Of a stretch of 64,000 nucleotides of DNA, positions 46,803-55,470 are shown piece after piece. The stretch spans positions 1 through 64,000 of the forward strand of contig CALVCS010000011.1 in assembly GCA_944326035.1 (NCBI GenBank), in the 5' to 3' direction. Below the pieces are notes generated by a model, which searched no databases, had not been told where the DNA came from, and saw only the letters and a list, made by a program, of their open reading frames with translations. Made by a program: the position numbers and the translations under genes. Origin of the DNA: an uncultured Alistipes sp. (GTDB lineage: Bacteria; Bacteroidota; Bacteroidia; Bacteroidales; Rikenellaceae). Positions within the stretch are counted from its first letter, which is position 1, and every line of letters begins with the position of its first letter.

Positions 46803-48245
46803 ATGGAAGAAAAAGATAAAATACTGGATGACTTGACCGGTTCGGAGTATAAATACGGTTTTGTCACCGATATCGATACCGAGGTCATTCCCAAAGGTCT
46901 CAATGAAGAGATCGTCCGGCTGATCTCGCAGAAAAAGGGCGAACCGGCATGGATGACCGAATTCCGATTGAAAGCCTATCGCCATTGGCAGACGATGAAG
47001 ATGCCCCGTTGGGCCCATCTCGATATTCCCGAAATCGATTTTCAGGCGATTAGTTACTATGCGGCCCCGCGTCCCAAGCCCAAGTATGAGAGCTTGGACG
47101 AAGTGGATCCGGAACTGTTGTCCACCTTCGAAAAATTGGGCGTGCCCATCGAAGAGCGGATGATGTTGGCCGGGGTGGCTGTGGATGCCGTGATGGATTC
47201 GGTGTCGGTCAAAACGACCTTCAAACAGACCTTGGCGGAAAAGGGTATCATCTTTTGTTCGATGTCCGAGGCGCTGCGGGATTATCCCGATCTGGTGCGG
47301 AAATACCTGGGCAGTGTGGTGCCTTATACCGATAATTTTTTCGCGGCCCTCAATGCGGCGGTCTTTTCAGATGGATCGTTTTGTTACATCCCCAAAGGGG
47401 TACGTTGCCCGATGGAGCTGTCGACCTATTTCCGCATCAATGCGGCGGGAACCGGTCAGTTCGAACGTACGTTGATCGTGGCCGACGAAGGGGCCTATGT
47501 CAGCTATATGGAGGGTTGTACCGCCCCCATGCGGGATGAAAACCAATTGCACGCTGCGGTGGTTGAGATCGTCGTGCTCAAGGACGCCGAAGTGAAATAT
47601 TCGACGGTGCAGAACTGGTATCCGGGGGATAAGCAAGGTCGTGGCGGGGTCTATAACTTCGTGACCAAGCGCGGCATGTGCCGTGAAAATGCCCGCTTGT
47701 CGTGGACTCAGGTGGAAACGGGATCAGCCATTACGTGGAAATACCCCAGTTGTATCTTGGCCGGAGACAATTCGGTCGGCGAGTTCTATTCGGTGGCGGT
47801 CACCAACAATTACCAACAGGCCGATACCGGAACGCGGATGATTCACCTGGGGCGAGGGACGCGTAGTCGGATCGTCTCGAAAGGGATTTCAGCCGGTCAG
47901 AGCCAGAACAGCTATCGCGGTTTGGTGCGGGTTTCCCGTAAAGCGGAAGGTGCCCGGAACTACTCGCAGTGTGATTCGCTGTTGATCGGCGATCGTTGCG
48001 GGGCGCATACCTTCCCGTATATTGAAGTGGATAATCCCTCGGCCATTGTCGAACACGAAGCAACCACCTCAAAGATCGGAGAAGATCAGCTTTTCTACTG
48101 CAACCAGCGGGGGCTGTCGACGGAAGATGCGGTGGGGTTGATCGTCAACGGATATGCCAAAGAGGTGCTCAATAAACTGCCGATGGAGTTTGCGGTCGAA
48201 GCCCAAAAACTGCTCTCCATTTCCTTGGAGGGGAGTGTCGGGTAG
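46803..48245 (+). CDS. sufB: Fe-S cluster assembly scaffold protein SufB
   Basis: SufB is the scaffold on which SufBC2D builds nascent iron-sulfur clusters. The 480 residues carry typical segments: [20 protein letters not shown] near the start, [49 protein letters not shown] and the C-terminal [20 protein letters not shown] with the cysteine proposed for cluster assembly. It is the first gene of sufB-C-D-S behind a strong promoter. 172 bp separate it from sufC, unusually long for this operon. Confidence 0.96.
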   Translation: MEEKDKILDDLTGSEYKYGFVTDIDTEVIPKGLNEEIVRLISQKKGEPAWMTEFRLKAYRHWQTMKMPRWAHLDIPEIDFQAISYYAAPRPKPKYESLDEVDPELLSTFEKLGVPIEERMMLAGVAVDAVMDSVSVKTTFKQTLAEKGIIFCSMSEALRDYPDLVRKYLGSVVPYTDNFFAALNAAVFSDGSFCYIPKGVRCPMELSTYFRINAAGTGQFERTLIVADEGAYVSYMEGCTAPMRDENQLHAAVVEIVVLKDAEVKYSTVQNWYPGDKQGRGGVYNFVTKRGMCRENARLSWTQVETGSAITWKYPSCILAGDNSVGEFYSVAVTNNYQQADTGTRMIHLGRGTRSRIVSKGISAGQSQNSYRGLVRVSRKAEGARNYSQCDSLLIGDRCGAHTFPYIEVDNPSAIVEHEATTSKIGEDQLFYCNQRGLSTEDAVGLIVNGYAKEVLNKLPMEFAVEAQKLLSISLEGSVG

Positions 48246-48283
48246 CCGGGTGAGGTGGTTCACCGAGTTCCTCGAAAAGTGGT

Positions 48284-48376
48284 TTGGAGATTGTGGCTCG
48301 GTTGAAAGATCGGGGTCGGTCCGAGGCGGAGAAGATCAAACTGCTTTTGCAGGAGAGCGACCCGAAGTGGAATTAG
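48284..48376 (+). CDS. Possible 30-residue ORF between sufB and sufC
   Basis: A frame from TTG 48284 to TAG 48374-48376 encodes a helical, charged peptide (MEIVARLKDRGRSEAEKIKL, then LLQESDPKWN). The composition (Lys/Glu/Arg-Leu periodicity) is more protein-like than random frames in this window, and it occupies the otherwise unexplained 172-bp sufB-sufC gap. Against it: no ATG, and no homolog known to me. It could be a small protein, a remnant of a longer gene, or chance. Confidence 0.3.
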   Translation: MEIVARLKDRGRSEAEKIKLLLQESDPKWN

Positions 48377-48417
48377 ATCGGAACCCTGAAATCGAAAAAT
48401 GTTAAAAAAGTAAATAT

Positions 48418-49167
48418 ATGTTAGAGGTTAAGAATTTGCATGCCACGGTCGATGGGAAAGAGATCCTGCGGGGTATTAATTTCTCGGTCAAGGCCGGCGA
48501 AGTGCATGCCATTATGGGCCCGAACGGGTCGGGGAAAAGTACGTTCGCGTCGGTATTGGCCGGGAATGAACGCTTTACGGTGACCGAGGGTGAAGTCCTG
48601 TATGAAGGGCATGACCTGTTGTCGATGAGTATCGAGGATCGGGCACGCGCCGGTATTTTCCTGGGTTTTCAGTATCCGGTAGAGATTCCGGGAGTGAGCA
48701 TGGCCAACTTTCTGAAGGTGGCGTTGCAGGAGAAACGCAAATATCAGGGGCTGGAACCGTTGTCGGCATCGGAATTTCTGCGTATGATGCGGGATCGGGC
48801 CTCGGTGGTCGAACTCGATAGCAAACTGACCTCGCGGGCGGTGAACGAAGGATTCTCCGGCGGGGAAAAGAAGAAAAACGAGATTTTCCAGATGGCGATG
48901 CTCGAACCGAAACTGGCCATTCTGGACGAAACCGATAGCGGTCTGGATATCGATGCTCTGCGGATCGTGGGAACGGGCGTAACCAAACTGAAACGTCCGG
49001 ATAACGCTACGATCGTCATTACCCACTATCAACGGTTGTTGGATTATATCGTGCCCGATTATGTACATGTCCTGTATAAGGGGCGCATTATCTACTCCGG
49101 GGATAAAGACCTTGCCCTGAAGCTGGAAAAAGAGGGCTATGACTGGCTCATCAACCAATATGAATAG
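48418..49167 (+). CDS. sufC: Fe-S assembly ATPase SufC
   Basis: SufC is the ABC-type ATPase of the SufBC2D complex. Walker A GPNGSGKST is at residues 34-42; the Q-loop GFQYPVEIPGVS follows at about 82; the signature motif is FSGGEKKKNEI, and Walker B is LAILDETDSGLDID, both with the SufC-specific residues. It has 249 residues, the normal length. Its stop overlaps potential starts of sufD, indicating translational coupling. Confidence 0.97.
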   Translation: MLEVKNLHATVDGKEILRGINFSVKAGEVHAIMGPNGSGKSTFASVLAGNERFTVTEGEVLYEGHDLLSMSIEDRARAGIFLGFQYPVEIPGVSMANFLKVALQEKRKYQGLEPLSASEFLRMMRDRASVVELDSKLTSRAVNEGFSGGEKKKNEIFQMAMLEPKLAILDETDSGLDIDALRIVGTGVTKLKRPDNATIVITHYQRLLDYIVPDYVHVLYKGRIIYSGDKDLALKLEKEGYDWLINQYE

Positions 49168-49171
49168 GGCT

Positions 49172-50476
49172 ATGGAACGTTCTCTTGAACAACAATGGAT
49201 CGATCGGTATCGGGCGGATCATGACGCGCTGGCGGCGGCTTCCGCTCCGGCGCTGAACGCGCCTCGAAAGGCGGCTCTGGAAGCCTTCGAGCGGTTGGGC
49301 ATCCCGGCTAAAGGGTCGGGCAACGGCGATCGTTACCACTATACCGATTTACGAGCCGCCTTTGCCGGCGAATATCGCCGGGCAACGGAAGCCGCCGCCC
49401 CGAAAGGCTCTTCAACGGGGCTGGATTGTCCGGGTCATCGGATCGAGTTGTCGAACGGTTTCTGCCGGGAGGCTCGTCTGTATCGTCTCGATAATGGGGT
49501 GATGTATGGCTCGTTGGCGGCAGCCGCCCAGGAAGAACCGCAGTTGGTGGCACGTTATTACGGAGAGTTGACGCAGTCGGAAGAGGATGCATTTTCCGCG
49601 TTGGCGGCAATGTGGGCCTTGGACGGTGTGTTTATCTATGTGCCGGCAGGGGTGAAGGAGCCGTTGCCGTTTGTGATCGAAAGCGAGCTGGGCGATGGCA
49701 GAGATCTTCTCAGTGTCTATGCCCGCCATTTATACATTTTTGAACGGGGAAGTGCGGCGCAGGTGGTGTTACATCATCGGAGTGACGGAGACGCCTCGTC
49801 GTTGAGTTGCCAGACCCGGGAGGTGGTGGTCGATGAAGAGGCCCATGCCGAAATGGTCGAAGTGTATCAACTGGGCCCGCAAGCGGTGAGCGTTTCGGGT
49901 AGTTATGTCCGGCAGGCGGGAAACAGCCGCTTTGAGTCGTTGTCCGTTTCGTTGAGTGGCTCGCTGTTGCGTCATAACCTGGTTGCGTCGCTCGATGGAC
50001 GAGGGGTTGAAAACCATATGAATGGGGTAATGTTGGCCGGAGGAACGGAGACATTCGATTACGCGACCGATATTCGTCATCGGGTTCCGGACGGCAGCTC
50101 GCATGAACAGTTCAAGAGCATTGCGGCTGGCGATGGGACCGCGGTCTTTAGTGGGCGAATCTACGTGGCGCCCGATGCCCAACGCACGAATGCATACCAG
50201 CAAAATAACGCTTTGCTGCTCACTCCGGGGGCTCATGTGGATACGAAACCGCAGTTGGAAATCTATGCCGACGATGTGAAATGTAGCCATGGCGCGACGG
50301 TGGGTCAGTTGGATCCCGAAGCGATCTACTATATGCGTCAGAGAGGGCTTTCGTTGGATGAGGCCCGTCGTTTGCAGATGTACGGTTTTGTCCGCGAGGT
50401 GTTGGATAAAACGCGTATCGAAGGGTTGGCCGAAACGTTGGATCGGCTGGCTGAAGACAAGATCGACCGTCTCTAA
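49172..50476 (+). CDS. sufD: Fe-S cluster assembly protein SufD
   Basis: SufD is the SufB paralogue that completes the SufBC2D complex. The right-handed beta-helix core shows ALDGVFIYVPAGVKEPLPFV, GSYVRQAGNSRFESLSVSLSG and the conserved C-terminal SHEQFKSIAAGDGTAVFSGRIYV ... QNNALLLTPGAHVDTKPQLEI ... CSHGATVGQLDPEAIYYMRQRG. I prefer ATG 49172 (434 aa); ATG 49160 overlaps the sufC stop and is an alternative. The N-terminal ~110 residues are Ala/Arg-rich and less conserved, as is usual. Confidence 0.94.
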   Translation: MERSLEQQWIDRYRADHDALAAASAPALNAPRKAALEAFERLGIPAKGSGNGDRYHYTDLRAAFAGEYRRATEAAAPKGSSTGLDCPGHRIELSNGFCREARLYRLDNGVMYGSLAAAAQEEPQLVARYYGELTQSEEDAFSALAAMWALDGVFIYVPAGVKEPLPFVIESELGDGRDLLSVYARHLYIFERGSAAQVVLHHRSDGDASSLSCQTREVVVDEEAHAEMVEVYQLGPQAVSVSGSYVRQAGNSRFESLSVSLSGSLLRHNLVASLDGRGVENHMNGVMLAGGTETFDYATDIRHRVPDGSSHEQFKSIAAGDGTAVFSGRIYVAPDAQRTNAYQQNNALLLTPGAHVDTKPQLEIYADDVKCSHGATVGQLDPEAIYYMRQRGLSLDEARRLQMYGFVREVLDKTRIEGLAETLDRLAEDKIDRL

Positions 50477-50583
50477 AGCTTTCGCACCGACGGACGGGTT
50501 CGGAAAGGGGGCCTGCAAGCGACCGCGTTCCGAAGGATGACCGAGCCGGCCCGATTGGCCGAGCAAAAGGTAAAAGGAAGAAA

Positions 50584-51801
50584 ATGTTTGACGTACAAAA
50601 AATACGGGAAGATTTCCCGATTCTCTCGCGGGAGGTGAACGGTAAGCCGTTGGTTTATCTCGATAGTGGGGCCACGGCGCAGAAACCGCAGGTCGTTATC
50701 GATAAGATCGACGAGTTGCATCGTTCCTGCAATGCGAATATCCATCGAGGTTTGCATCGGCTGAGCGAAGAGACGACCGAAGCGTATGAAGAGGCCCGGG
50801 AAGAGGTGCGCCGATTTATCGGGGCTGCCTCGACGCGGGAGATCGTCTTTACGGCGGGAGCGACTGCTTCGATCAATACGGTGGCTTACAGTTTTGCCGA
50901 ACGTTATCTGTATCAAGGGGATAACGTCATCGTGACCGAGATGGAACACCACTCCAACATCGTGCCCTGGCAGTTGGTTTGCGAACGAAAGGGGGCGACC
51001 CTGCGGGTGTTGCCTTTCGACGATGCGGGCCGATTGATGATCGAAAAATTGCCGGATTTGTTGGACGAACGGACCCGTATTGTTGCTGTCACTCAGGCCT
51101 CCAATGTCTTGGGAACTTGTCCTCCGCTGCCGGAAATCATCCGTATGGCCCATGCCGCCGGGGTTCCGGTTTTGGTCGATGGGTGTCAGGGCATTGTACA
51201 CGGCGGCGTGGATGTTACGACGTTGGATTGCGATTTTTACGCTTTTTCAGGGCATAAGTTGTATGGACCGACCGGCATAGGTGTCTTGTACGGTAAAGAA
51301 AAATGGCTGGCCGACATGCCTCCTTTTATGGGAGGAGGGGATATGGTAGCCACCGTATCGTTTGCCGGAACCACCTATGCGGAACTGCCGCTCAAATTCG
51401 AAGCCGGAACCGCCAACTATATTGGGGCGATCGGTTTGGGTGAGGCGATTCGGTATCTGCGTTCGTTGGATTTGGAGGGGGCAGCCCAGCATGAAGCGAC
51501 CTTGTTGAAACGAACTACCGACCGTTTGTCGGCGGTTGACGGACTTCGGATCTATGGATCCCAACCCGATAAATGCGGTATCGTTTCGTTTACGGTCGAT
51601 GGGACCCATCCCTATGACGTCGGAATGATTCTCGATAAGATGGGGGTGGCGGTCAGAACCGGCACCCATTGTGCCGAACCGGTGATGACCCATTATGGGT
51701 TGACGTCGATGGTTCGGGTGTCGCTGGCCCTGTATAATACCCTCGAAGAGATTGATGTGCTGGAGGCTGCGGTGCGTCGGGCCGTCCGCATGTTGCGCTG
51801 A
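50584..51801 (+). CDS. sufS: Cysteine desulfurase SufS
   Basis: SufS takes sulfur from cysteine as a persulfide for cluster assembly, using PLP. The PLP lysine is K225 in FSGHKLYGPTGIG; the cofactor-stacking histidine is H124 region (EMEHHSNIVPW) and the aspartate D199 in VLVDGCQG. The persulfide-carrying cysteine is C363 in RTGTHCAEPVM, the group II (SufS) form. 405 residues, typical. I do not see a sufE or sufU gene in the window. Confidence 0.96.
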   Translation: MFDVQKIREDFPILSREVNGKPLVYLDSGATAQKPQVVIDKIDELHRSCNANIHRGLHRLSEETTEAYEEAREEVRRFIGAASTREIVFTAGATASINTVAYSFAERYLYQGDNVIVTEMEHHSNIVPWQLVCERKGATLRVLPFDDAGRLMIEKLPDLLDERTRIVAVTQASNVLGTCPPLPEIIRMAHAAGVPVLVDGCQGIVHGGVDVTTLDCDFYAFSGHKLYGPTGIGVLYGKEKWLADMPPFMGGGDMVATVSFAGTTYAELPLKFEAGTANYIGAIGLGEAIRYLRSLDLEGAAQHEATLLKRTTDRLSAVDGLRIYGSQPDKCGIVSFTVDGTHPYDVGMILDKMGVAVRTGTHCAEPVMTHYGLTSMVRVSLALYNTLEEIDVLEAAVRRAVRMLR

Positions 51802-51890
51802 GCGAAACCTTTTTGATGCGTAGAGAGGTCCCGGTTTGGGAATGATTTTATTTGCAGGTTCGGCTCGAGGCCGAAGTATACTTCAGTGTT

Positions 51891-52571
51891 ATGCCGTTTA
51901 TCGTATTGGAAGGACTGGATGGGGCCGGAAAATCGACCCAGGTCAAATTGCTGCAACAACGACTCGCCGAAGCGGGTAAATCGTATGAATATCTCCATTT
52001 TCCTCGTTTCGATGCGCCGGTTTATGGCGATCTGGTAGCCCGTTTTCTGCGCGGGGAACTGGGCAGTGTCGAGAGTGTGAACCCCTATCTGGTGGCCTTG
52101 ATCTATGCCGGTGATCGGGCAGAGGCAGCCCCCCTGATTCGGGGGTGGTTGCAGGAAGGAAAGGTTGTGCTGGTCGACCGTTACGTCTATTCCAATGTCG
52201 GGTATCAATGCGCGAAAGTTGACGACGAAGCCGAACGAACCCGCCTGCGAAACTGGATCGTCGACCTCGAATATGGACATCATGCCATTCCCCGGCCCGA
52301 TATTTCGCTCTTTTTGGATGTGCCGTTTTCGTTTACCCGCCGTAAACTGGAAGAGAATCGCCAGGGCGAAGATCGTCAGTATTTGCAGGGAAAAACCGAT
52401 ATTCACGAGGCATCGCTCTCCCTGCAGGAGCGTGTACGCCAGGTCTATCTGGCTCAGGAAGCCCTGGATCCGACGTTTGGGGTGATCTCCTGCGCCGACG
52501 ATCAGGGAAATATGCTACCCCCCGAAGCGATCTTTGCGCGGATTCTGGAACGGCTTTCCGCCTGGATGTAA
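51891..52571 (+). CDS. tmk: Thymidylate kinase
   Basis: Tmk phosphorylates dTMP to dTDP. The P-loop GLDGAGKST is at residues 8-16 (EGLDGAGKSTQVKLL), the DRY motif is VDRYVYSNVGYQCAK, and the lid region reads ENRQGEDRQYLQGKTDIHE, matching the longer tmk variant seen in Bacteroidota. I start at ATG 51891 (226 aa); an upstream ATG adds 13 residues not typical of the family. It follows sufS by 89 bp, and may be read from its own weak promoter or through the suf transcript. Confidence 0.93.
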   Translation: MPFIVLEGLDGAGKSTQVKLLQQRLAEAGKSYEYLHFPRFDAPVYGDLVARFLRGELGSVESVNPYLVALIYAGDRAEAAPLIRGWLQEGKVVLVDRYVYSNVGYQCAKVDDEAERTRLRNWIVDLEYGHHAIPRPDISLFLDVPFSFTRRKLEENRQGEDRQYLQGKTDIHEASLSLQERVRQVYLAQEALDPTFGVISCADDQGNMLPPEAIFARILERLSAWM

Positions 52572-52626
52572 ACTCTTTCCCCCGAAAAGTGTCCGGGGAG
52601 AGGATGCTATCGTCGCGAAAAAATTG

Positions 52627-52634
52627 TATATTTG
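52627..52634 (+). promoter_or_regulatory. Bacteroidota -7 element for the DoxX/MauE-like gene
   Basis: TATATTTG, 24 bp before the first ATG. Confidence 0.55.
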
Positions 52635-52657
52635 TTTCCATCCGGATTTGATCTTGT

Positions 52658-53941
52658 ATGATGATGAAACGTTACTCGACTTTGCGCGGTGTCATCCGCC
52701 TGTTGTTGGCCCTGGTTTTTATCTTCTCTGGCTTTGTCAAAGGGGTCGATCCGTGGGGAACTGCCATCAAATTGGGGGAATATTTTCAGGCGTTTGGCTT
52801 GACGTTTTTGTCAGAAGGTAGCTATATCTTCTCGATTCTGCTTTCGACGGCCGAGATGATGTTGGGCTTTTGTCTGCTGTTTCGCTTGGGCGGACGGTGG
52901 ACCTCCCGGCTGATTCTGTGGGTGATGATCTTCTTTACGGCCTTGACCTTGCTGCTGGCGATATGGAATCCGGTCTCGGATTGCGGCTGCTTTGGCGACG
53001 CGGTGAAATTGACCAATTGGCAAACCTTCTATAAAAATCTGGTCCTGTTGCTCTTTGCTGTCGTGACGGTGCGTGCCGATCGCCCGTCCCAGGATGCTTG
53101 GTGCGCACCAGCCCAACCGGAGAACAATCAAATCCTGAGCTTTGCTTTAGGGTTCTGTTTTTTATTGTTCTCGTTAGGGGTGGGGCTCTATAGCCTGCGC
53201 CATTTGCCGATTATCGACTTTTTGCCCTATAAAGTCGGAGTGAAACTGTCGGCCGAGGCTCCCGCAGCGATGGCTCCGCGCGAAGCCATCCTGATCTACC
53301 GGGATCGTACGAATGGACAGTTGCAGGAATTTTCATTGCAAGATACGACATGGCAGGATTCGACCCGTTGGGAGTTTGTGGATACCCGTTTCGTCGAGGC
53401 TCCGCTGGCGGTGGAAACCCCTCAGACGGAAACGGTCGATTTTTCGGTCTTCGATGACCAGGGCGATGTGGCCGCTGGATGGCTGGCCTCGAAGGATCCT
53501 TGGTTTTTGATCACGTTAAGCGATCTCTCGCCGGTTGAGGGGAAATGTCAACAACGTTATGCCGATCTGTTGGCCTATGCCCATGCTCAGTCTATCCCGG
53601 TCTATGCTGCCACTGCCGTGGCCTTGCCGGAAGATAAAGTGTGGCGGGTGGGACAGGAGCAGGTTCCTCTGTTCAATATCGATGGAACGATGTTGAAAAC
53701 CTTAATCCGGGCTCATCGGGGCTTGGTGTTGTTCCAGGACGGCACGTTGTTGGCCAAATGGAATTGCCGGGATATTCCTCATTTTAGCGAACAATATGCC
53801 GGTCGTGGGGTATTGTCGCTCTTGGCGGAGGCTCCGGTCAAAGCGCGTCAATCGTGGTTGTTGGGCGTGATTGGCGGGATTTTGGTGGTGTTGTATGTGA
53901 TTTGGTGGAGGTATCGAGGATCCTCGCGTCGTCGTCGATAG
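52658..53941 (+). CDS. DoxX/MauE-like membrane protein with a C-terminal soluble domain
   Basis: A 427-residue protein. The first ~175 residues form about five hydrophobic helices like DoxX/MauE proteins (RLLLALVFIFSGFVKGVDP, then DCGCFGDAVKL, the MauE-type cysteine motif). Residues ~185-400 are a soluble, strand-rich domain reminiscent of a thioredoxin-like fold (PWFLITLSDLSPVEGKCQQRY), but there is no CxxC pair, only isolated cysteines. A last hydrophobic helix (LLGVIGGILVVLYVIWW) and a basic RGSSRRRR tail complete it. The family recurs in Bacteroidales; its role, perhaps in envelope redox, is not established here. Confidence 0.75.
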   Translation: MMMKRYSTLRGVIRLLLALVFIFSGFVKGVDPWGTAIKLGEYFQAFGLTFLSEGSYIFSILLSTAEMMLGFCLLFRLGGRWTSRLILWVMIFFTALTLLLAIWNPVSDCGCFGDAVKLTNWQTFYKNLVLLLFAVVTVRADRPSQDAWCAPAQPENNQILSFALGFCFLLFSLGVGLYSLRHLPIIDFLPYKVGVKLSAEAPAAMAPREAILIYRDRTNGQLQEFSLQDTTWQDSTRWEFVDTRFVEAPLAVETPQTETVDFSVFDDQGDVAAGWLASKDPWFLITLSDLSPVEGKCQQRYADLLAYAHAQSIPVYAATAVALPEDKVWRVGQEQVPLFNIDGTMLKTLIRAHRGLVLFQDGTLLAKWNCRDIPHFSEQYAGRGVLSLLAEAPVKARQSWLLGVIGGILVVLYVIWWRYRGSSRRRR

Positions 53942-53967
53942 CTTTCCTTTTTCCGATAGAATAAAAG

Positions 53968-53998
53968 TACGGGGTGTCCGTTAATCGGACACCCCGTA
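53968..53998. terminator. Bidirectional terminator between convergent genes
   Basis: TACGGGGTGTCCG (53968-53980) pairs perfectly with its complement at 53986-53998, loop TTAAT. T-rich stretches follow on both strands (GTATTTTC / CTTTTATTC). Confidence 0.8.
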
Positions 53999-54080
53999 GT
54001 ATTTTCGGGGCAGAACCCTCTGAAAGAGTCCCTCATTCTGGCCTTGGCCCGCCCATTTGCCCGCAAGCGAAGATCGTACG

Positions 54081-55421
54081 TTAGGCTTGTACGGTCGTTG
54101 ATGTGGGGGCTGATGCAGAGGTCGAGGTCTGCGTCGATGAGTCTGAGGTTGAGGCTGGCGTTGAGGCTGGAGTCGAAGCTGGCGTTGAGGCCGCCGGTCG
54201 GGCAGATGCGGTGGATGTCGGTTTTTTGACGCGCATCCGGGGAGCCCGATGGAACTCTTTGGTGCGATCGAACAGATAGCGGTAGGTCGTGAACATGCGA
54301 TACGGTTTTGCGATGACCATCGTTTCGACCATACGCATCATCACCGGATTGAAATCGCCGATCCATACCAGTTCCAACCCTCTGGAATAGCGTTTCAGGG
54401 TGCCGAGGGCCACTTCCTGTTCGAAGCGTTCGATCATGCCGGATTCGATTCCTTTTCCCTGAAATTCGGGAATTACGCCGAAAATCAGACCCATGATCCG
54501 ATCGGACTTATGGGTGACCTTGAGCCTCCATAAGAAACGCAATTTGTTGATCCATCCGAACTTGCCGTGAAACGGTGCAATAATGCCGTTCAGGTCGGGC
54601 ACCATCAGGAAAAAGCCGATCGGTTGCTCGTTATAATAGGCGAAGTACATCAGTTTCTCATCGATGATGGGCTTCATGGTTTTCAGCAGTGCCATCGTAT
54701 GTTCCCGGTCGATGGGTTTTACACCGTCGAACTTGGCCCAAGCACCATTGTAAATGGCCATGAAATCATCGACATAACGAAGCAGATGTTTTTTATGGAG
54801 GTGATCGAAGTGGTAAGCCGGTTCTTCTTTGAGGCGTTTGACGCGCTCGTAGACGTTCGGCGGGAAGAGCCCGGCTTTCAGTTCACGGGAGTAGGTGTGC
54901 TGATTGAAATAGTTTTGAAAGCCGTAGTTTTCGAACAGCGGGCGGTAATATTCCGGATTGTACGGACAGCCGTACATCGGCTTGTCGTCGAATCCTTTGA
55001 CCAGCAGACCCCACCACGAATCCCGATCGCCGAAGTTGATCGGTCCGTCCATGGCTTCGATGCCTCGGGCCTTCAGCCATTGTTGGCAGGCATCGAATAA
55101 GAGGTTGGCCACGGTCTGGTTGTCGATGCATTCGAAAAAGCCACATCCTCCGGTGGGTTGGCCTTCCGAGGCGGCGACCAGTTCCCGGTTATAGAACGCG
55201 GCAATGCGACCGACGACTTCACCCTGGGCGTTGCGGGCGATCCAGCGGATGGCCTCGCCGTCCTGCAGCAATTCGTTGACCTGCGGATCGAAACGGCCCC
55301 GAATGTCGTTATCGAGGGGGCATACCCAATAAGGATTGTTTTTATAAATGCGTTTAGGAAGGTCGAGGAACTCCCGCTCCAGACGAGCGGAAGTTACCTC
55401 TTCCAGGGAATATTCGTTCAT
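54081..55421 (-). CDS. GNAT-superfamily-like protein (YghO-type) with low-complexity tail
   Basis: A 446-residue protein resembling the YghO-like Bacteroidota family. Two acyltransferase-like stretches can be seen: an N-terminal one with GEVVGRIAAFYNREL, FECIDNQTVANLLFDACQQWLKARG and MDGPINFGDRDSWWG, and a C-terminal one with FGVIPEFQGKGIESGMIERFE, the GNAT acetyl-CoA loop pattern (Q-x-x-G-x-G/A), then GLELVWIGDFNPVMMRM. The last ~55 residues are a Ser/Thr/Ala/Pro/Lys tail with repeated ASTP units, atypical of the family. Substrate unknown. Confidence 0.75.
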   Translation of the reverse strand: MNEYSLEEVTSARLEREFLDLPKRIYKNNPYWVCPLDNDIRGRFDPQVNELLQDGEAIRWIARNAQGEVVGRIAAFYNRELVAASEGQPTGGCGFFECIDNQTVANLLFDACQQWLKARGIEAMDGPINFGDRDSWWGLLVKGFDDKPMYGCPYNPEYYRPLFENYGFQNYFNQHTYSRELKAGLFPPNVYERVKRLKEEPAYHFDHLHKKHLLRYVDDFMAIYNGAWAKFDGVKPIDREHTMALLKTMKPIIDEKLMYFAYYNEQPIGFFLMVPDLNGIIAPFHGKFGWINKLRFLWRLKVTHKSDRIMGLIFGVIPEFQGKGIESGMIERFEQEVALGTLKRYSRGLELVWIGDFNPVMMRMVETMVIAKPYRMFTTYRYLFDRTKEFHRAPRMRVKKPTSTASARPAASTPASTPASTPASTSDSSTQTSTSASAPTSTTVQA

Positions 55422-55470
55422 GTGTTAGATTTCGTTACAGGGTTGTGAGCCTCAAAGGCTGAGAAGGGGG

